A stretch of 64,000 nt of DNA from Micromonospora sp. WMMD980 (GCF_029626035.1 NZ_JARUBE010000003.1:2976001-3040000); one strand, 5' to 3'; numbered from the stretch's first letter, positions 1-8,839 are shown. Program-made: numbers and translations. Notes: generated by a model from the sequence alone, not told the origin.

Positions 1-550
1 CCTCCAGCCCCATCCCGGCGGTCGGCTCGTCGAGCAGCAGCACCTTCGGGTCCAGCGCCAGCGCGATGGCCAGCTCCAGGGCCCGCTTGCGCCCGTACGC
101 GAGCGCCTCGGCCGGCGCCTCGGCGAGGTCGGCGAGGCCGACCATGGCCAGCAGCTCGTCGGCCCGTGCCCGGTAGCGGCGCATCAGCTTCGCCGACCGC
201 CAGAACCGCCAGCCCAGCCCGCTCGACGACTGCAACGCCAGCTCCACGTGCTCGCGCGCGCCGAGCTGCGGGAAGAGGCTGGTGATCTGGAACGACCGGG
301 CCACGCCGAGCCGGGCCACCCGCTCCGGCGGCAGCCCGGTGACGTCCCGGCCGTCCAGCTCGATCCGCCCGCCGCTGGGCGGCAGGAAGCCGGTGAGCAG
401 GTTGAACAGTGTGGTCTTGCCGGCGCCGTTCGGGCCGACCAGGGCGTGCACGGTCTCCGGCGCCACGTCGAGGTCGACGCGATCGACGGCCCGGAAGCCC
501 CGGAAGTCCCGGGTCAGCCCACGGGCCGACAGGATCGCTTGCCCGGCCAT
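1..550 (-). CDS. LivG-type ABC transporter ATP-binding protein (C-terminus off the window)
   Basis: This is the ATPase of a branched-chain amino acid/amide-type importer (HAAT family), cytoplasmic and acting with LivH/LivM/LivF partners outside the window. It starts at the ATG at 550 (MAGQAILSARGLTRDF). The Walker A motif GPNGAGKTT lies near residue 40. The LivG-typical stretch ARSFQITSLFP follows, then AYGRKRALELAIALALDP and the Walker B motif LLLDEPTAGM just before the edge. About 183 residues are visible; the family is usually about 250. It could contribute uptake for the catabolic genes next door, but the substrate cannot be read from the sequence. Confidence 0.9.
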   Translation of the reverse strand, partial: MAGQAILSARGLTRDFRGFRAVDRVDLDVAPETVHALVGPNGAGKTTLFNLLTGFLPPSGGRIELDGRDVTGLPPERVARLGVARSFQITSLFPQLGAREHVELALQSSSGLGWRFWRSAKLMRRYRARADELLAMVGLADLAEAPAEALAYGRKRALELAIALALDPKVLLLDEPTAGMGLE

Positions 551-684
551 CGCCTCACCCTCCGCAGGTCCGCACGCCCCGGCCAGGTCGGTGACCGGGG
601 TCACAGGGCCGTCGCGTGCAGGAAACCTACGGGGCGTCGAAGTGGTCGAGCCATGTCGATGTGCCACACATTCCCCCGGAACAC

Positions 685-718
685 CACGGGGCCGACCTCC
701 ACACGGGTCGGCCCCGTG
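685..718. terminator. 13-bp stem hairpin downstream of the dehydrogenase operon
   Basis: CACGGGGCCGACC (685-697) and its exact complement (706-718) flank an 8-nt loop. It lies downstream of the minus-strand gene that stops at 895, so it is a likely terminator for the ALDH/ADH pair. There is no U-tract, as is common in actinomycetes. The rest of the 551-894 gap holds only the dispersed repeat at 808-859 and no convincing ORF. Confidence 0.5.
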
Positions 719-807
719 CCGCCGGATCCGAACGGATCGGCACCTGTCGACATGTGGCCCGGCACCGTCACCGGTCTGCGGCGCACTCCGGCAGGTCGAG
801 CCCGGTG

Positions 808-859
808 CAAGGAGGGGCCCCCTGTTAACGCCTCCGGTAGAGAAGGGCACCCCTCTCAC
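808..859 (+). repeat. Dispersed GGGGCCCC intergenic repeat, copy 1
   Basis: This ~52-bp element has a GGGGCCCC-type arm, a conserved core GTTAACGCCTCCGGTAGAG and a second, slightly degenerate arm (GGGCACCCC). The same element occurs inverted at 20487-20539 and 45198-45250. All three copies are between genes. This copy lies 35 bp past the end of the alcohol dehydrogenase gene. Confidence 0.8.
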
Positions 860-894
860 GCCTGACCGGCGCGCGGCGCCGGCGCAGGGGCCGG

Positions 895-1971
895 TCAGTC
901 AGGGAAGGCGACCACCCAGCGGGCGCCCTCGCCGCGGGCCAGCCGCGCCAGCGCCGCGGGCGCCTCGGCCAGCGACACCGTGCCGCTGACCAGCGGCTTC
1001 AGGTCGAGGTCACCGGCGGCGAGCGCGGCGGCCAGCTCCGGCACCTCCCGATCCGGGTCGGTCGAGCCGTAGACCGAGGACCGCAGCGTGCGCGCCGAGT
1101 GGAAGATGTCCAGCGCGGAGAGGCTGAGCAGGTCGTCCTTGCCGCCCATGCCGACCACGGTGACCGCTCCCCCGCGCCGCGTCGCCCGCCAGGCGGCCCG
1201 GATGGTGGCGGCCCGGCCCACGCACTCGAAGGCGTGGTCGACCCCGCGCCCGCCGGTGCGGGCCCGGACCTCCTTGCCGAGCGTGTCGTCGGAGCGCAGG
1301 AAGTCGGTCGCGCCGGCGGCCAGCGCCAGCTCCCGCTTGGCCTCCACCACGTCCACGGCGAGGATCGGCGCCGCGCCGGCCCGCTTGGCCGCGGTGAGCA
1401 CCGCCAGCCCGACGCCGCCCAACCCGATCACCGCCACCGACTCGCCCCGGGCGACCCGGGCGGTGTTGCGGACCGCGCCGACGCCGGTGAGCACCGCGCA
1501 ACCCAGCAGCGCCGCTTCGGCCGGCGGCAGCCCGGACGGCACCGGCACGGCCGCCCGCTCCGGCACCACCACCTCCTCGGCGAGCGCGCCCAGCCCCAGC
1601 GTGACGTGCAGCGGTTCCCCGGCGGCGGTCTCGCCCCGGGCCGCCGAGGCGGCCGTGTTCGCGGCGCAGAGCCAGGGCTCACCGTGCCGGCAGTGCCAGC
1701 AGTCGCGGCAGGCCGGCGCCCAGTTGAGCACCACGGGCGTGCCCACGGCCACCCCGGTGCCCGGCCCGGCCTCGGCCACCACGCCGGTCGCCTCGTGCCC
1801 CAACACCAGCGGATACCCGGGTGCCAGCGTGCCGTCCACCATGGCCAGGTCGGAATGGCAGATGCCGGCGGCACGGATCCGGACCCGCAGCTCACCGGGG
1901 CCGGGCGCGGGCAGGCGCACCTCCTCGACGGCAGGCGTGCCGCCCTGACCGCGCACCACGAGCGCCCTCAT
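895..1971 (-). CDS. Zinc-dependent medium-chain alcohol dehydrogenase
   Basis: This MDR-family NAD(P)-dependent alcohol dehydrogenase has 358 residues, normal for the family. The catalytic zinc ligands are visible as C38 (in GICHSD) and H59-E60 (in GHEATGVV). The structural zinc site is C88, C91, C94 and C102. The Rossmann fingerprint GLGGVG sits near residue 180. The start overlaps the stop of the upstream aldehyde dehydrogenase by 4 nt (ATGA), so translation is probably coupled. The pair would oxidise an alcohol to aldehyde and then to acid. It is probably under the TetR at 3452-4105 through the operator at 3428-3446. The substrate is unknown. Confidence 0.92.
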   Translation of the reverse strand: MRALVVRGQGGTPAVEEVRLPAPGPGELRVRIRAAGICHSDLAMVDGTLAPGYPLVLGHEATGVVAEAGPGTGVAVGTPVVLNWAPACRDCWHCRHGEPWLCAANTAASAARGETAAGEPLHVTLGLGALAEEVVVPERAAVPVPSGLPPAEAALLGCAVLTGVGAVRNTARVARGESVAVIGLGGVGLAVLTAAKRAGAAPILAVDVVEAKRELALAAGATDFLRSDDTLGKEVRARTGGRGVDHAFECVGRAATIRAAWRATRRGGAVTVVGMGGKDDLLSLSALDIFHSARTLRSSVYGSTDPDREVPELAAALAAGDLDLKPLVSGTVSLAEAPAALARLARGEGARWVVAFPD

Positions 1972-3410
1972 CGCTGGATCGCCTTGACCTCGGTGAACTC
2001 CTCCAGCCCGTAGGTGCCCAGCTCACGGCCGAGGCCGGACTGCCGGTAGCCGCCGAACGGGGCGAGCGGGTTGAACGCGCCGCCGTTGACGTCGACCTGC
2101 CCGGTGCGCAGCCGGCGGGCCACGGCCAGCGCCGCGTCCTCGTCGGCGGACCAGACCGCGCCGGCCAGCCCGTACCGGGAGTTGTTGGCGATCGTGACCG
2201 CCTCGTCCGCGTCGGCGAACGGGATCACCGCGAGCACCGGCCCGAACACCTCCTCCTGCGCCAGCGCGCTGTCCGGATGCACGTCGGCGAGGACGGTGGG
2301 CGCGACGAAGTGGCCGCGCGGCGGCACCGGCGCGTCCGGTCCACCGGCGACGAGCCGGGCGCCGTCGGCGAGCGCCCGGTCCACGTGCCCGCGTACCCGA
2401 TCGACCTGCGCGGCCGAGACCAGCGGGCCGAGCCGGGTGGCCGGGTCGAACGGGTCACCGAGCCGGTAGCCGGCGACCACCGACGCGGCCAGGTCCAGCG
2501 CCTCGTCGTAGCGGTCGCGGTGCACCAGCATCCGGGTCCAGGCGGTGCAGGTCTGGCCGGAGTTGACGAGCACGTTGCCGACGCCGACCTTGACCGCGGT
2601 GGGCAGGTCGGCGTCGGCCAGGATCACGTTCGCCGACTTGCCGCCCAGCTCCAGCGCGACCCGGGCGATCCGGTCGGCGGCCAGGTGCGCGATCCGCCGG
2701 CCGGTCGCGGTGGACCCGGTGAACGAGACCAGGTCGACGTCGGGGTGCGCGGCGAGCGCCTCGCCGACCACCGGGCCGGTGCCGGGCACCAGGTTGACCA
2801 CCCCCGGCGGCAACCCGGCCTCGGCCACCGCGTCGAAGAGCAGGTAGGCGGTGAGTGGCGTCAGCTCGCTGGGCTTGAGCACCACCGTGCAGCCGGCGGC
2901 GAGCGCCGGGGCGACCTTGGCGACCACCTGGTGCAGCGGGTAGTTCCACGGGGTGATCGCACCGACGACGCCGACCGGTTCGCGGACCACCAGCGAGTTG
3001 CCGACGACCTGCTCCGCGACCGGCCGGGCGGCCAACTCGACCATGCTGCGCAGCACGATCAGCGGCAGGCCGGCCTGCACCCGGGTGGCCAGCTTGAGCG
3101 GGGCGCCCAACTCCGTCGCCACGGTGCGGGCGACCTCGCCGGCGCGGGCGGCGAGCGCGGCGTGCAGCCGGTCCAGGTGGCCGGCCCGCTCGGCGGGGTC
3201 GGTCGCCGCCCAGCCGGGGAACGCGGCCCGGGCGGCGGCCACCGCCCGGTCGACGTCGGCCGGGGCGCCGGCCGGCACCACGCCGATTGTCTCCCCGGTG
3301 GCCGGGTTCTCCACGTCGATCGTGTCGCCCGACGACGGGTCGACCCAGTCGCCGGCGACGTGCAGGTGGCGGCGCGTCAGCGGGGCGGGTGGCGCGGCGA
3401 CGAGATCCAT
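1968..3410 (-). CDS. NAD(P)-dependent aldehyde dehydrogenase
   Basis: This aldehyde dehydrogenase superfamily enzyme has 480 residues. Visible features are TPWNYP (N156), FTGST (230-234), general base E254 in LELGGKSAN and catalytic C288 in GQTCTAW. The ATG at 3410 is chosen because it begins the conserved N-terminus (MDLVAAPP) and sits 18 nt from a palindromic operator; the longer reading frame upstream runs into the TetR gene. It is the first gene of a two-gene operon with the alcohol dehydrogenase (ATGA overlap). It would convert the aldehyde made by that partner to a carboxylate. Confidence 0.93.
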   Translation of the reverse strand: MDLVAAPPAPLTRRHLHVAGDWVDPSSGDTIDVENPATGETIGVVPAGAPADVDRAVAAARAAFPGWAATDPAERAGHLDRLHAALAARAGEVARTVATELGAPLKLATRVQAGLPLIVLRSMVELAARPVAEQVVGNSLVVREPVGVVGAITPWNYPLHQVVAKVAPALAAGCTVVLKPSELTPLTAYLLFDAVAEAGLPPGVVNLVPGTGPVVGEALAAHPDVDLVSFTGSTATGRRIAHLAADRIARVALELGGKSANVILADADLPTAVKVGVGNVLVNSGQTCTAWTRMLVHRDRYDEALDLAASVVAGYRLGDPFDPATRLGPLVSAAQVDRVRGHVDRALADGARLVAGGPDAPVPPRGHFVAPTVLADVHPDSALAQEEVFGPVLAVIPFADADEAVTIANNSRYGLAGAVWSADEDAALAVARRLRTGQVDVNGGAFNPLAPFGGYRQSGLGRELGTYGLEEFTEVKAIQR

Positions 3411-3427
3411 GGCGTCCTTCGAAGCGG

Positions 3428-3446
3428 AAACTAGCGGTGGGAGTTT
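3428..3446. promoter_or_regulatory. Predicted TetR operator upstream of aldehyde dehydrogenase
   Basis: This 19-bp dyad has the form AAACT-N9-AGTTT and lies between the TetR stop and the ALDH start. Its reverse complement matches the site at 4148-4166 at 17 of 19 positions. AAACT/AGTTT is unusual in such GC-rich DNA, which makes chance unlikely. Confidence 0.75.
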
Positions 3447-3451
3447 CGACG

Positions 3452-4105
3452 CTACCCCGGACCGTCCGCCCGTTCCAGCGGGCCGACGGTGGCCGCGTGC
3501 TCGGCGGCGAGGCCGTGCAGCAGCGCGTCCAGGCCGAGCGCGAACGCGCCCTCGTCGACGCTGCGCTGGTGGCCGGCGAGGCGGTGGGCCTGGGTGAGGT
3601 GCGGGTGCGCGGCGTAGAGCGACGGGTCCTCGACGAAGCCGCGGGCGAACGAGCCGAGCGCCGAGCCGGCCACGAAATAGCGCATCGCCGCGCCGATGTG
3701 GGTGGCTCGGGCGGGCGGCCAGCCGGCCCGGACCAGGGCGCCGTAGACCGCGTCGGCCATGGTGAGCGCCGCCGGCCGGCGGCCCGGCCCGCGGGCCAGG
3801 TACGGGACGACATGGGGGTGCGCGGCCAGCGCGGCCCGGTAGGAGCGGGCCCAGCGGCGCAGGGCCTCCTGCCAGTCGCACCTGTCGAACGCGCCCACGT
3901 CGACGGCCGCCGTGACGCTGTCGGCCACCGCGTCCAGGATCTCCTCCTTGGTCGCGAAGTGGTTGTAGAGCGACGGGCCGCGGACGCCGAGTGCGGCGGC
4001 GAGCCGCCGGGTGGAGAGCTTGTCCAGCCCGTCCGCGTCGATCAGCGCGAGCGCGGTCTCGACGATCCGGTCCCGGGTGAGCAGGGCCTGTCGGGGTCGT
4101 GGCAC
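3452..4105 (-). CDS. TetR family transcriptional regulator
   Basis: This regulator has 217 residues. An N-terminal helix-turn-helix lies at about residues 10-55 ([21 protein letters not shown] region, typical TetR). A ligand-binding C-terminal domain follows. The GTG start at 4105 has a GGAGG about 12 nt upstream. It sits between the ALDH/ADH operon (same strand, downstream) and a divergent acyl-CoA dehydrogenase. Both flanking promoters carry the same 19-bp dyad, so it probably represses both and, through the divergent site, itself. The inducer is plausibly an acyl-CoA or a substrate of the pathway. Confidence 0.93.
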   Translation of the reverse strand: MPRPRQALLTRDRIVETALALIDADGLDKLSTRRLAAALGVRGPSLYNHFATKEEILDAVADSVTAAVDVGAFDRCDWQEALRRWARSYRAALAAHPHVVPYLARGPGRRPAALTMADAVYGALVRAGWPPARATHIGAAMRYFVAGSALGSFARGFVEDPSLYAAHPHLTQAHRLAGHQRSVDEGAFALGLDALLHGLAAEHAATVGPLERADGPG

Positions 4106-4147
4106 GTCGTCATCATCCCTCCTTCCGCCTCGGGTCTGGACGGCGGA

Positions 4148-4166
4148 AAACTTCCAGCGCTAGTTT
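4148..4166. promoter_or_regulatory. Predicted TetR operator in the tetR/acyl-CoA dehydrogenase divergent region
   Basis: The 19-bp site AAACTTCCAGCGCTAGTTT lies in the 89-bp region between the divergent tetR and acyl-CoA dehydrogenase genes. It is the partner of the site at 3428-3446 (17/19 identical when inverted). Confidence 0.75.
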
Positions 4167-4194
4167 AGAGCGGACACCGACCCGAGGGGGCACC

Positions 4195-5367
4195 GTGGAC
4201 TTCGCACTGTCCGAAGAGGAACGCGCGGTCCGGGACACCGTCCGCGCGTTCGTCACCCGAGAGGTGATGCCGCTGGAGCCGGAGCTGCTGCGCCGCGAGC
4301 GCGCCCACCAGCCCGGCCTGGACCGCTCCGAGCTGCGCGAACTCCAGCTCAAGGCGAAGAAGTTCGGCTTCTGGGGGTTGGCCACGCCACCGGAGTACGG
4401 CGGGATGGCCCTGCCCGCCGTGATGCAGTCGCTGATCTGGACCGAGCTGGGCCGCAGTTTCGTGCCGTTCCGCTTCGGCGGCGAGGCGGACAACATCCTG
4501 TTCCACGCCACCGAGGAGCAGAAGCGGGAGTTCCTGCTCCCCACCATCGAGGGGGAACGGATCTCCTGCTTCGCCATCACCGAGCCCGGCGCGGGTTCCG
4601 ACGCGGCGAACATCAAGCTGCGCGCCCGCCGCGACGGCGACGACTGGATCCTCGACGGCGAGAAGACGTTCATCACCAACGGCAACGACGCCGACTTCGC
4701 CATCGTGGTGGCGGTGACCGACCCGGAGAAGGGCGCCCGGCACGGCGGCGCCACCGCCTTCCTGGTCGACCGGGCGATGGGCTGGCGGTCGGAGTTCATC
4801 CAGACGATGGGCGAGGGCGGCCCCGCCTCGCTGGTCTTCGACGGCGTACGGGTGCCGCACCGCAACATCCTCGGCGAGATCGGGCAGGGCTTCACGCTGG
4901 GCATGGAGTGGATCGGCAAGGGCCGCTACACCATCCCCTCGCACGCGGTCGGGATCGCCGAGCGGGCCCTGCAGATGGCGATCGACCACGCCACCACGCG
5001 GGAGACGTTCGGCGCGCCGATCGCCACCAACCAGGCCATCCAGTGGATGATCGCCGACTCGGAGACCGAGCTGGAGGCCGCCCGCTGGCTGATCCTGCGC
5101 TCGGCCTGGACGGTCGACGCGGGGCTCGACCCCCGGCACGCCTCGTCGATGGGCAAGCTCTACGGCGCCGGCATGGTCAACCGGGTGGTCGACCGGGTGC
5201 TCCAGATCCACGGCGGCATGGGCTACACCCGCGAGCTGCCGATCGAACGCTGGTACCGGCAGGTGCGCCTGTACCGGATCTTCGAGGGCACCGACGAGAT
5301 GCAGCGGCTGATCATCTCGCGCGACCTGCTGCGCGGCTACACGAAGATCGGCGGCCACCTGGCCTGA
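4195..5367 (+). CDS. Acyl-CoA dehydrogenase
   Basis: This FAD-dependent acyl-CoA dehydrogenase introduces the alpha,beta double bond in acyl-CoA. It has 390 residues. The GTG start at 4195 follows a GAGGGG ribosome site and gives the family-typical N-terminus (MDFALSEEERAVRDTVRAF). FAITEPGAGSDAA and the C-terminal IHGGMGYTRE region are diagnostic. The likely catalytic glutamate is in FEGTDEMQR, near residue 364. It is divergent from the TetR gene. With the alcohol and aldehyde dehydrogenases it suggests breakdown of an alcohol or branched compound via its acyl-CoA. Confidence 0.93.
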   Translation: MDFALSEEERAVRDTVRAFVTREVMPLEPELLRRERAHQPGLDRSELRELQLKAKKFGFWGLATPPEYGGMALPAVMQSLIWTELGRSFVPFRFGGEADNILFHATEEQKREFLLPTIEGERISCFAITEPGAGSDAANIKLRARRDGDDWILDGEKTFITNGNDADFAIVVAVTDPEKGARHGGATAFLVDRAMGWRSEFIQTMGEGGPASLVFDGVRVPHRNILGEIGQGFTLGMEWIGKGRYTIPSHAVGIAERALQMAIDHATTRETFGAPIATNQAIQWMIADSETELEAARWLILRSAWTVDAGLDPRHASSMGKLYGAGMVNRVVDRVLQIHGGMGYTRELPIERWYRQVRLYRIFEGTDEMQRLIISRDLLRGYTKIGGHLA

Positions 5368-6405
5368 TCAGCCGGTCAGCGCGTCCAGGGCCAGGTCGAC
5401 GTCCGCCTCGGTGGTGTAGAGGTGGAACGAGGCACGCACCCGGCCGGCCCGGACCGCCGCCCGCACCCCGGCCGCGGCCAGCTTCTCCTGCGCGCCCGGC
5501 ACCTCGACGCTGACGATCGCGCTGTCGCCGGGCGGGCGGCCCAGCCCGGCGAGGAACCGGTTGGCCAGCGCCACGTCGTGGTCGCGCACCGCGGCCAGGT
5601 CCAGGTCGGCGAGCAACTCCAGCACCGGGGCCGCCCCGGCGTAGCACAGCCACGACGGGGAGAGGTCGAAGCGCCGGGCGTCGTCGGCGAGCCGCAACGG
5701 GGTGCCGTAGTAGGAGGAGTGCGGGTCCTTGCCGGCGTACCAGCCCGCGGCGTCCGGGCGCAGCCGCTCGCGCAGCACCGGCGCCAGGTAGGCGAAGGCC
5801 GCGCCGCGCGGCGCCATCAACCACTTGTACGCCCCGACCAGCACCGCGTCCGCCCGGGCCGCGTCGAACGGAAGCCACCCGCAGGCCTGGGTGGCGTCGA
5901 CCACCACCAGCGCGTCGTGCGACCGGGCCGCCGCGACGATCTCGTCGTACGCCGCGACCGTGCCGTCGGCGGACTGCACCAGGCTGAACGCCACCAGGTC
6001 GGTGCCGGCGTCGATGGCGTCGACCAGGCCGTCGAGCGGGACGGCGCGCACCCGCACGCCACGCTCCTCCTGCACCAGCCAGGGGAACAGGATCGAGGTG
6101 AACTCCCCCTCGGGCACCACCACCGTGGCACCCGGCGGCAGCGCCGCCGCGATCGGCGCCACCAACTGGGAGACGGCCGCGCCGATGCTCACGTCGGCCG
6201 GGTCCACGCCGACCAGCCGGGCGAACGCGGCCCGGGAGCGGTCGACCGCGGCGTCCCACACCTCGAACGACACCCCGCCGCTCCGCCACTCGGCGAGCAC
6301 CTGCTGCACCGCCGTCCACACCGGATCGGGCGGCAACCCGTAGGTCGCCGTGTTCAACCATCCCGGCTCCACCTGCCACAACTTCCGCGCCTGCGCCAGC
6401 TCCAT
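5368..6405 (-). CDS. Class V aminotransferase-fold PLP enzyme
   Basis: This fold-type I PLP-dependent enzyme of the class V group (aminotransferase/cysteine desulfurase-like) has 345 residues. The PLP-contacting aspartate is D170 (VVVDATQACGW) and the Schiff-base lysine is K194 (GAYKWLMAP). The ATG at 6405 begins MELAQARKLWQ; the longer upstream frame runs through a hairpin repeat and is not coding. The exact reaction cannot be assigned. It abuts the convergent acyl-CoA dehydrogenase with no gap. Confidence 0.88.
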   Translation of the reverse strand: MELAQARKLWQVEPGWLNTATYGLPPDPVWTAVQQVLAEWRSGGVSFEVWDAAVDRSRAAFARLVGVDPADVSIGAAVSQLVAPIAAALPPGATVVVPEGEFTSILFPWLVQEERGVRVRAVPLDGLVDAIDAGTDLVAFSLVQSADGTVAAYDEIVAAARSHDALVVVDATQACGWLPFDAARADAVLVGAYKWLMAPRGAAFAYLAPVLRERLRPDAAGWYAGKDPHSSYYGTPLRLADDARRFDLSPSWLCYAGAAPVLELLADLDLAAVRDHDVALANRFLAGLGRPPGDSAIVSVEVPGAQEKLAAAGVRAAVRAGRVRASFHLYTTEADVDLALDALTG

Positions 6406-6486
6406 ACCCTCGACGCTAGCCACCCCCACCCCCACCCGACACCGCCAATCCCACCCCCGCGGCCCTCCCCCGCCCCACCCTCTCGC

Positions 6487-6531
6487 CGATCTTGCGGTTT
6501 CTGCCCCGGCGGGGCAGAAACCGCAAGATCG
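6487..6531. repeat. Perfect 22-bp inverted repeat (hairpin), GATCTTG family
   Basis: The left arm 6487-6508 (CGATCTTGCGGTTTCTGCCC plus two bases) and right arm 6510-6531 are exact complements around a single base. It lies between the LysR stop and the aminotransferase start, both minus strand, so it may act as a terminator for lysR. Its GATCTTG terminus is shared with the hairpin at 33663-33711, suggesting a REP-like family. Confidence 0.8.
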
Positions 6532-6623
6532 CGCCAGGGGGTGGGGCGGGGACGGGCGGTCGCCATCGGTCAGATGGATCGCGGCGCCGTCGAGGTCGAA
6601 CGAGTAGCCGGTGGTCAGTGCGC

Positions 6624-7610
6624 CTACCCGTGGCGCGGCTGCCCGCATGACTCGTCGAGCAGGTGACGTTCGTCGGCGATGCCCGGGAACCGGAGGGGAC
6701 GGCCACTGATCCATTCCCAGTAGGCGGGTGACCGGCGCGCCTGACCACGATAGAAGTCGAGCCGGGCGCCCCGGAGACGGTCCACCAGGACCGACGCCGC
6801 CAGCTCCGGTTTCCAGGCGAGATAGAGGTGACGGTCACCGTTTGCCAGACCGGTCAACGGAATCACCCGGAACCCGTCATTCGCGCGAACGAGCGCGCTG
6901 CTGAAAGCCACCGCCCCTCTTTTGTCGATCATGTGTCGGCCGGTGACCTGGGACGCCGGCACCACCCGGGCGCGGGGCAGGCCGGCGAGCGTCCGCGTCT
7001 CCCAGCGGTGCGGGCTCTGGCTCGGCGGGCTCACCACCCAGCGCTCGTCGCCGAGATCTGCGATGTCGAGACTGGCGGCGTCGGCGAGCGGGTGGACGCG
7101 ACTGATCTGCAGCCAGATCGGCTCGCGGACGACAGTGACCACGTGCGCACCCGGTGGCAGGGGCGCGACCTCTCCGGGAAAGTCGGCCACGAGCACGACG
7201 TCCAGCCGACCCTCGCCCAAGCGGGTGAGCAGCGCCGGAGAGTCGTCGACGGTCCAGTCCAGTTCGACGTCCGGCAGCGCCGCCTCGAAGTGCTCCACCA
7301 TCAGCCGGCTGTACAGGTCGATCGTGCCCAGCCGCAGCCGTTTCCGCGCCGCCGGGGCCGCGACGACAGCGTTCACCGCCTGCTCCCACCGACCCAGCAG
7401 GTCCGGGAGGAGCAGGGCGAGCCGAACCCCCGCCGGGGTCATCGCGACCCGGACGGTCGAGCGGTCCAGGAGACGCACGCCGACGGCACGCTCCAGACGT
7501 TGGATCCGGCGTACCACGGCGGAGTTGGTGAGATGCAACCGCTCGGCGGCGCGACTGAACGACAGGGTCTCGGCGACGACGGCGAACGTGTGGAGATCAA
7601 CCCACTGCAC
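6624..7610 (-). CDS. LysR family transcriptional regulator
   Basis: This LTTR has 328 residues. The N-terminal winged HTH occupies about residues 1-60 (FAVVAETLSFSRAAERLHLT, with AVVRRIQRLE as recognition helix). The substrate-binding fold follows from about residue 90 (RLRLGTIDLYSRLM). The start is GTG at 7610 (MQWVDLHTF). It is divergent from the secreted-protein gene at 7796, its most likely target. The shared 185-bp region holds a near-perfect 16-bp direct repeat (7636-7651 and 7769-7784), which could be relevant to binding. Confidence 0.92.
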   Translation of the reverse strand: MQWVDLHTFAVVAETLSFSRAAERLHLTNSAVVRRIQRLERAVGVRLLDRSTVRVAMTPAGVRLALLLPDLLGRWEQAVNAVVAAPAARKRLRLGTIDLYSRLMVEHFEAALPDVELDWTVDDSPALLTRLGEGRLDVVLVADFPGEVAPLPPGAHVVTVVREPIWLQISRVHPLADAASLDIADLGDERWVVSPPSQSPHRWETRTLAGLPRARVVPASQVTGRHMIDKRGAVAFSSALVRANDGFRVIPLTGLANGDRHLYLAWKPELAASVLVDRLRGARLDFYRGQARRSPAYWEWISGRPLRFPGIADERHLLDESCGQPRHG

Positions 7611-7795
7611 GCCTCAGTTCTACCGGAAGTCGCGTGGCCGGACCATCACCCGACGTTGACCTGACCTTCTGCGCGGCCGACAGCAGTCGGTCCCTGATGC
7701 TGCCGAATCGTCACTTCCCCGGTTTCGGCCGCTGCCGGAGGCTCTTCTCACGGCGGCCGACACCCGGCGGCCGGACAATCACCCTGAGGTGGCCC

Positions 7796-8563
7796 ATGCG
7801 AACCACCCCGCGATCCGCCCGGCAGCGGCGGACCTCCCGACTGTTGACCCTGCTCCTGGCAGCCGTCCTCGGCGCCGTCGGCACGGCCACGCCGGCCGTC
7901 GCCGGCCCGAACACCCTCACCATGACCAGGACCACCAACCAGACGCTGCAGTTCGGTGGCGCGAACAACGCCTACTCCACCGGGTGCTACCGCGTCGACC
8001 TCACCGGGCAGGGCAACCAGAGCCTGATCGGCACCAACACCTTCTGGATCCCGGCGAACTACTTCATCGCCGGCAACCGCGGGCTGGGCCTGCGGTTCAC
8101 CTACCAGAGCGCGTACGGCTGGGTCAGCCTGAACACGGACGGTGGCGCCGTGCTCCTGCCGAACGGCTCGACGCCGAGCGGCTCCCTGGCCCGGCTGGCG
8201 GTGGGCTCCATCGTCACCATCACCCCGGTCACCAGCCTGCCCTACACCGGGCAGGGCTTCACCTGCACCCTGCCGCCGCCAGCGGGCGAGTACTGCCGCC
8301 AGTTCACCATCACCGGGCGCTACGGCCAGGTGACCATGGGGCAGATTCTGGGCACTTCCGACAACAGGGTGGTGGTGGGGGCGCTGGCCTACGCGCAGCT
8401 CAAGGGAAAGTACTGCTGGAACGGCAACCGGGTCACCACCAAGCAGACCTCGGCGATCCAGTACAGCTTCACCAGTTCCCCGGTCCCGGCCGGGCTCGCG
8501 TTCGGGTTCAGCAACCCACGCAATGGCGTCAGCCAAACGTACCAGAGCCACTTCAGCGTGTAA
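7796..8563 (+). CDS. Secreted protein of unknown function
   Basis: This 255-residue protein starts at the ATG at 7796 after a GAGG site. It has a classical Sec signal peptide: Arg-rich n-region, hydrophobic LLTLLLAAVLGAVG, and cleavage near AVAGP. The mature part is rich in Thr, Asn, Gly and aromatic residues (NQTLQFGGANNAYSTGCYRV), suggesting an extracellular beta-rich domain with a few cysteines. I do not recognise the family. It is divergent from a LysR gene. The same reading frame continues open for another 65 codons after its TAA (see 8573-8758). Confidence 0.8.
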   Translation: MRTTPRSARQRRTSRLLTLLLAAVLGAVGTATPAVAGPNTLTMTRTTNQTLQFGGANNAYSTGCYRVDLTGQGNQSLIGTNTFWIPANYFIAGNRGLGLRFTYQSAYGWVSLNTDGGAVLLPNGSTPSGSLARLAVGSIVTITPVTSLPYTGQGFTCTLPPPAGEYCRQFTITGRYGQVTMGQILGTSDNRVVVGALAYAQLKGKYCWNGNRVTTKQTSAIQYSFTSSPVPAGLAFGFSNPRNGVSQTYQSHFSV

Positions 8564-8572
8564 CAGTCCGGC

Positions 8573-8758
8573 GTGGACATCCGGCTGGACGTGCGACCCG
8601 GAACGGTCGTCAACGGAGTGCCCATCCCGGAATTCGCGAACCGCTACATTGACAAAATCAACTTTGACACCCTGCTCTACGCCGGCGGCAACGTGGAGGC
8701 CACCTCAGGCGCCGAGGTCTGGCAGGGCGCCATCGGCCCAGGGCCCATCGACCGCTGA
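8573..8758 (+). CDS. Small ORF in frame with the preceding stop codon
   Basis: This 61-residue ORF from a GTG at 8573 (MDIRLDVRPGTVVNGVP...) lies in the same frame as the secreted-protein gene, 9 nt after its TAA. There is no clear ribosome site. Parts of it (around 8630-8670) are less GC-rich than neighbouring genes. It could be the former C-terminus of the upstream protein cut off by a stop, a translational read-through extension, or a separate small gene. I do not recognise the family. Confidence 0.35.
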   Translation: MDIRLDVRPGTVVNGVPIPEFANRYIDKINFDTLLYAGGNVEATSGAEVWQGAIGPGPIDR

Positions 8759-8768
8759 GACGAGCGGC

Positions 8769-8805
8769 CCGTTCGGCCGGCCGTGCCCTGCGGCCGGCCG
8801 AGCGG
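8769..8805. terminator. Bidirectional terminator hairpin between convergent genes
   Basis: The arms CGGCCGGCCG (8774-8783 and 8791-8800) with a 7-nt loop extend to a stem of about 15 bp with one G-T pair. It lies between the secreted-protein region (+) and the HExxH gene (-). Confidence 0.6.
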
Positions 8806-8839
8806 CTCCGTCCGTTTCCGGCGCACCGACGGCGAACGG

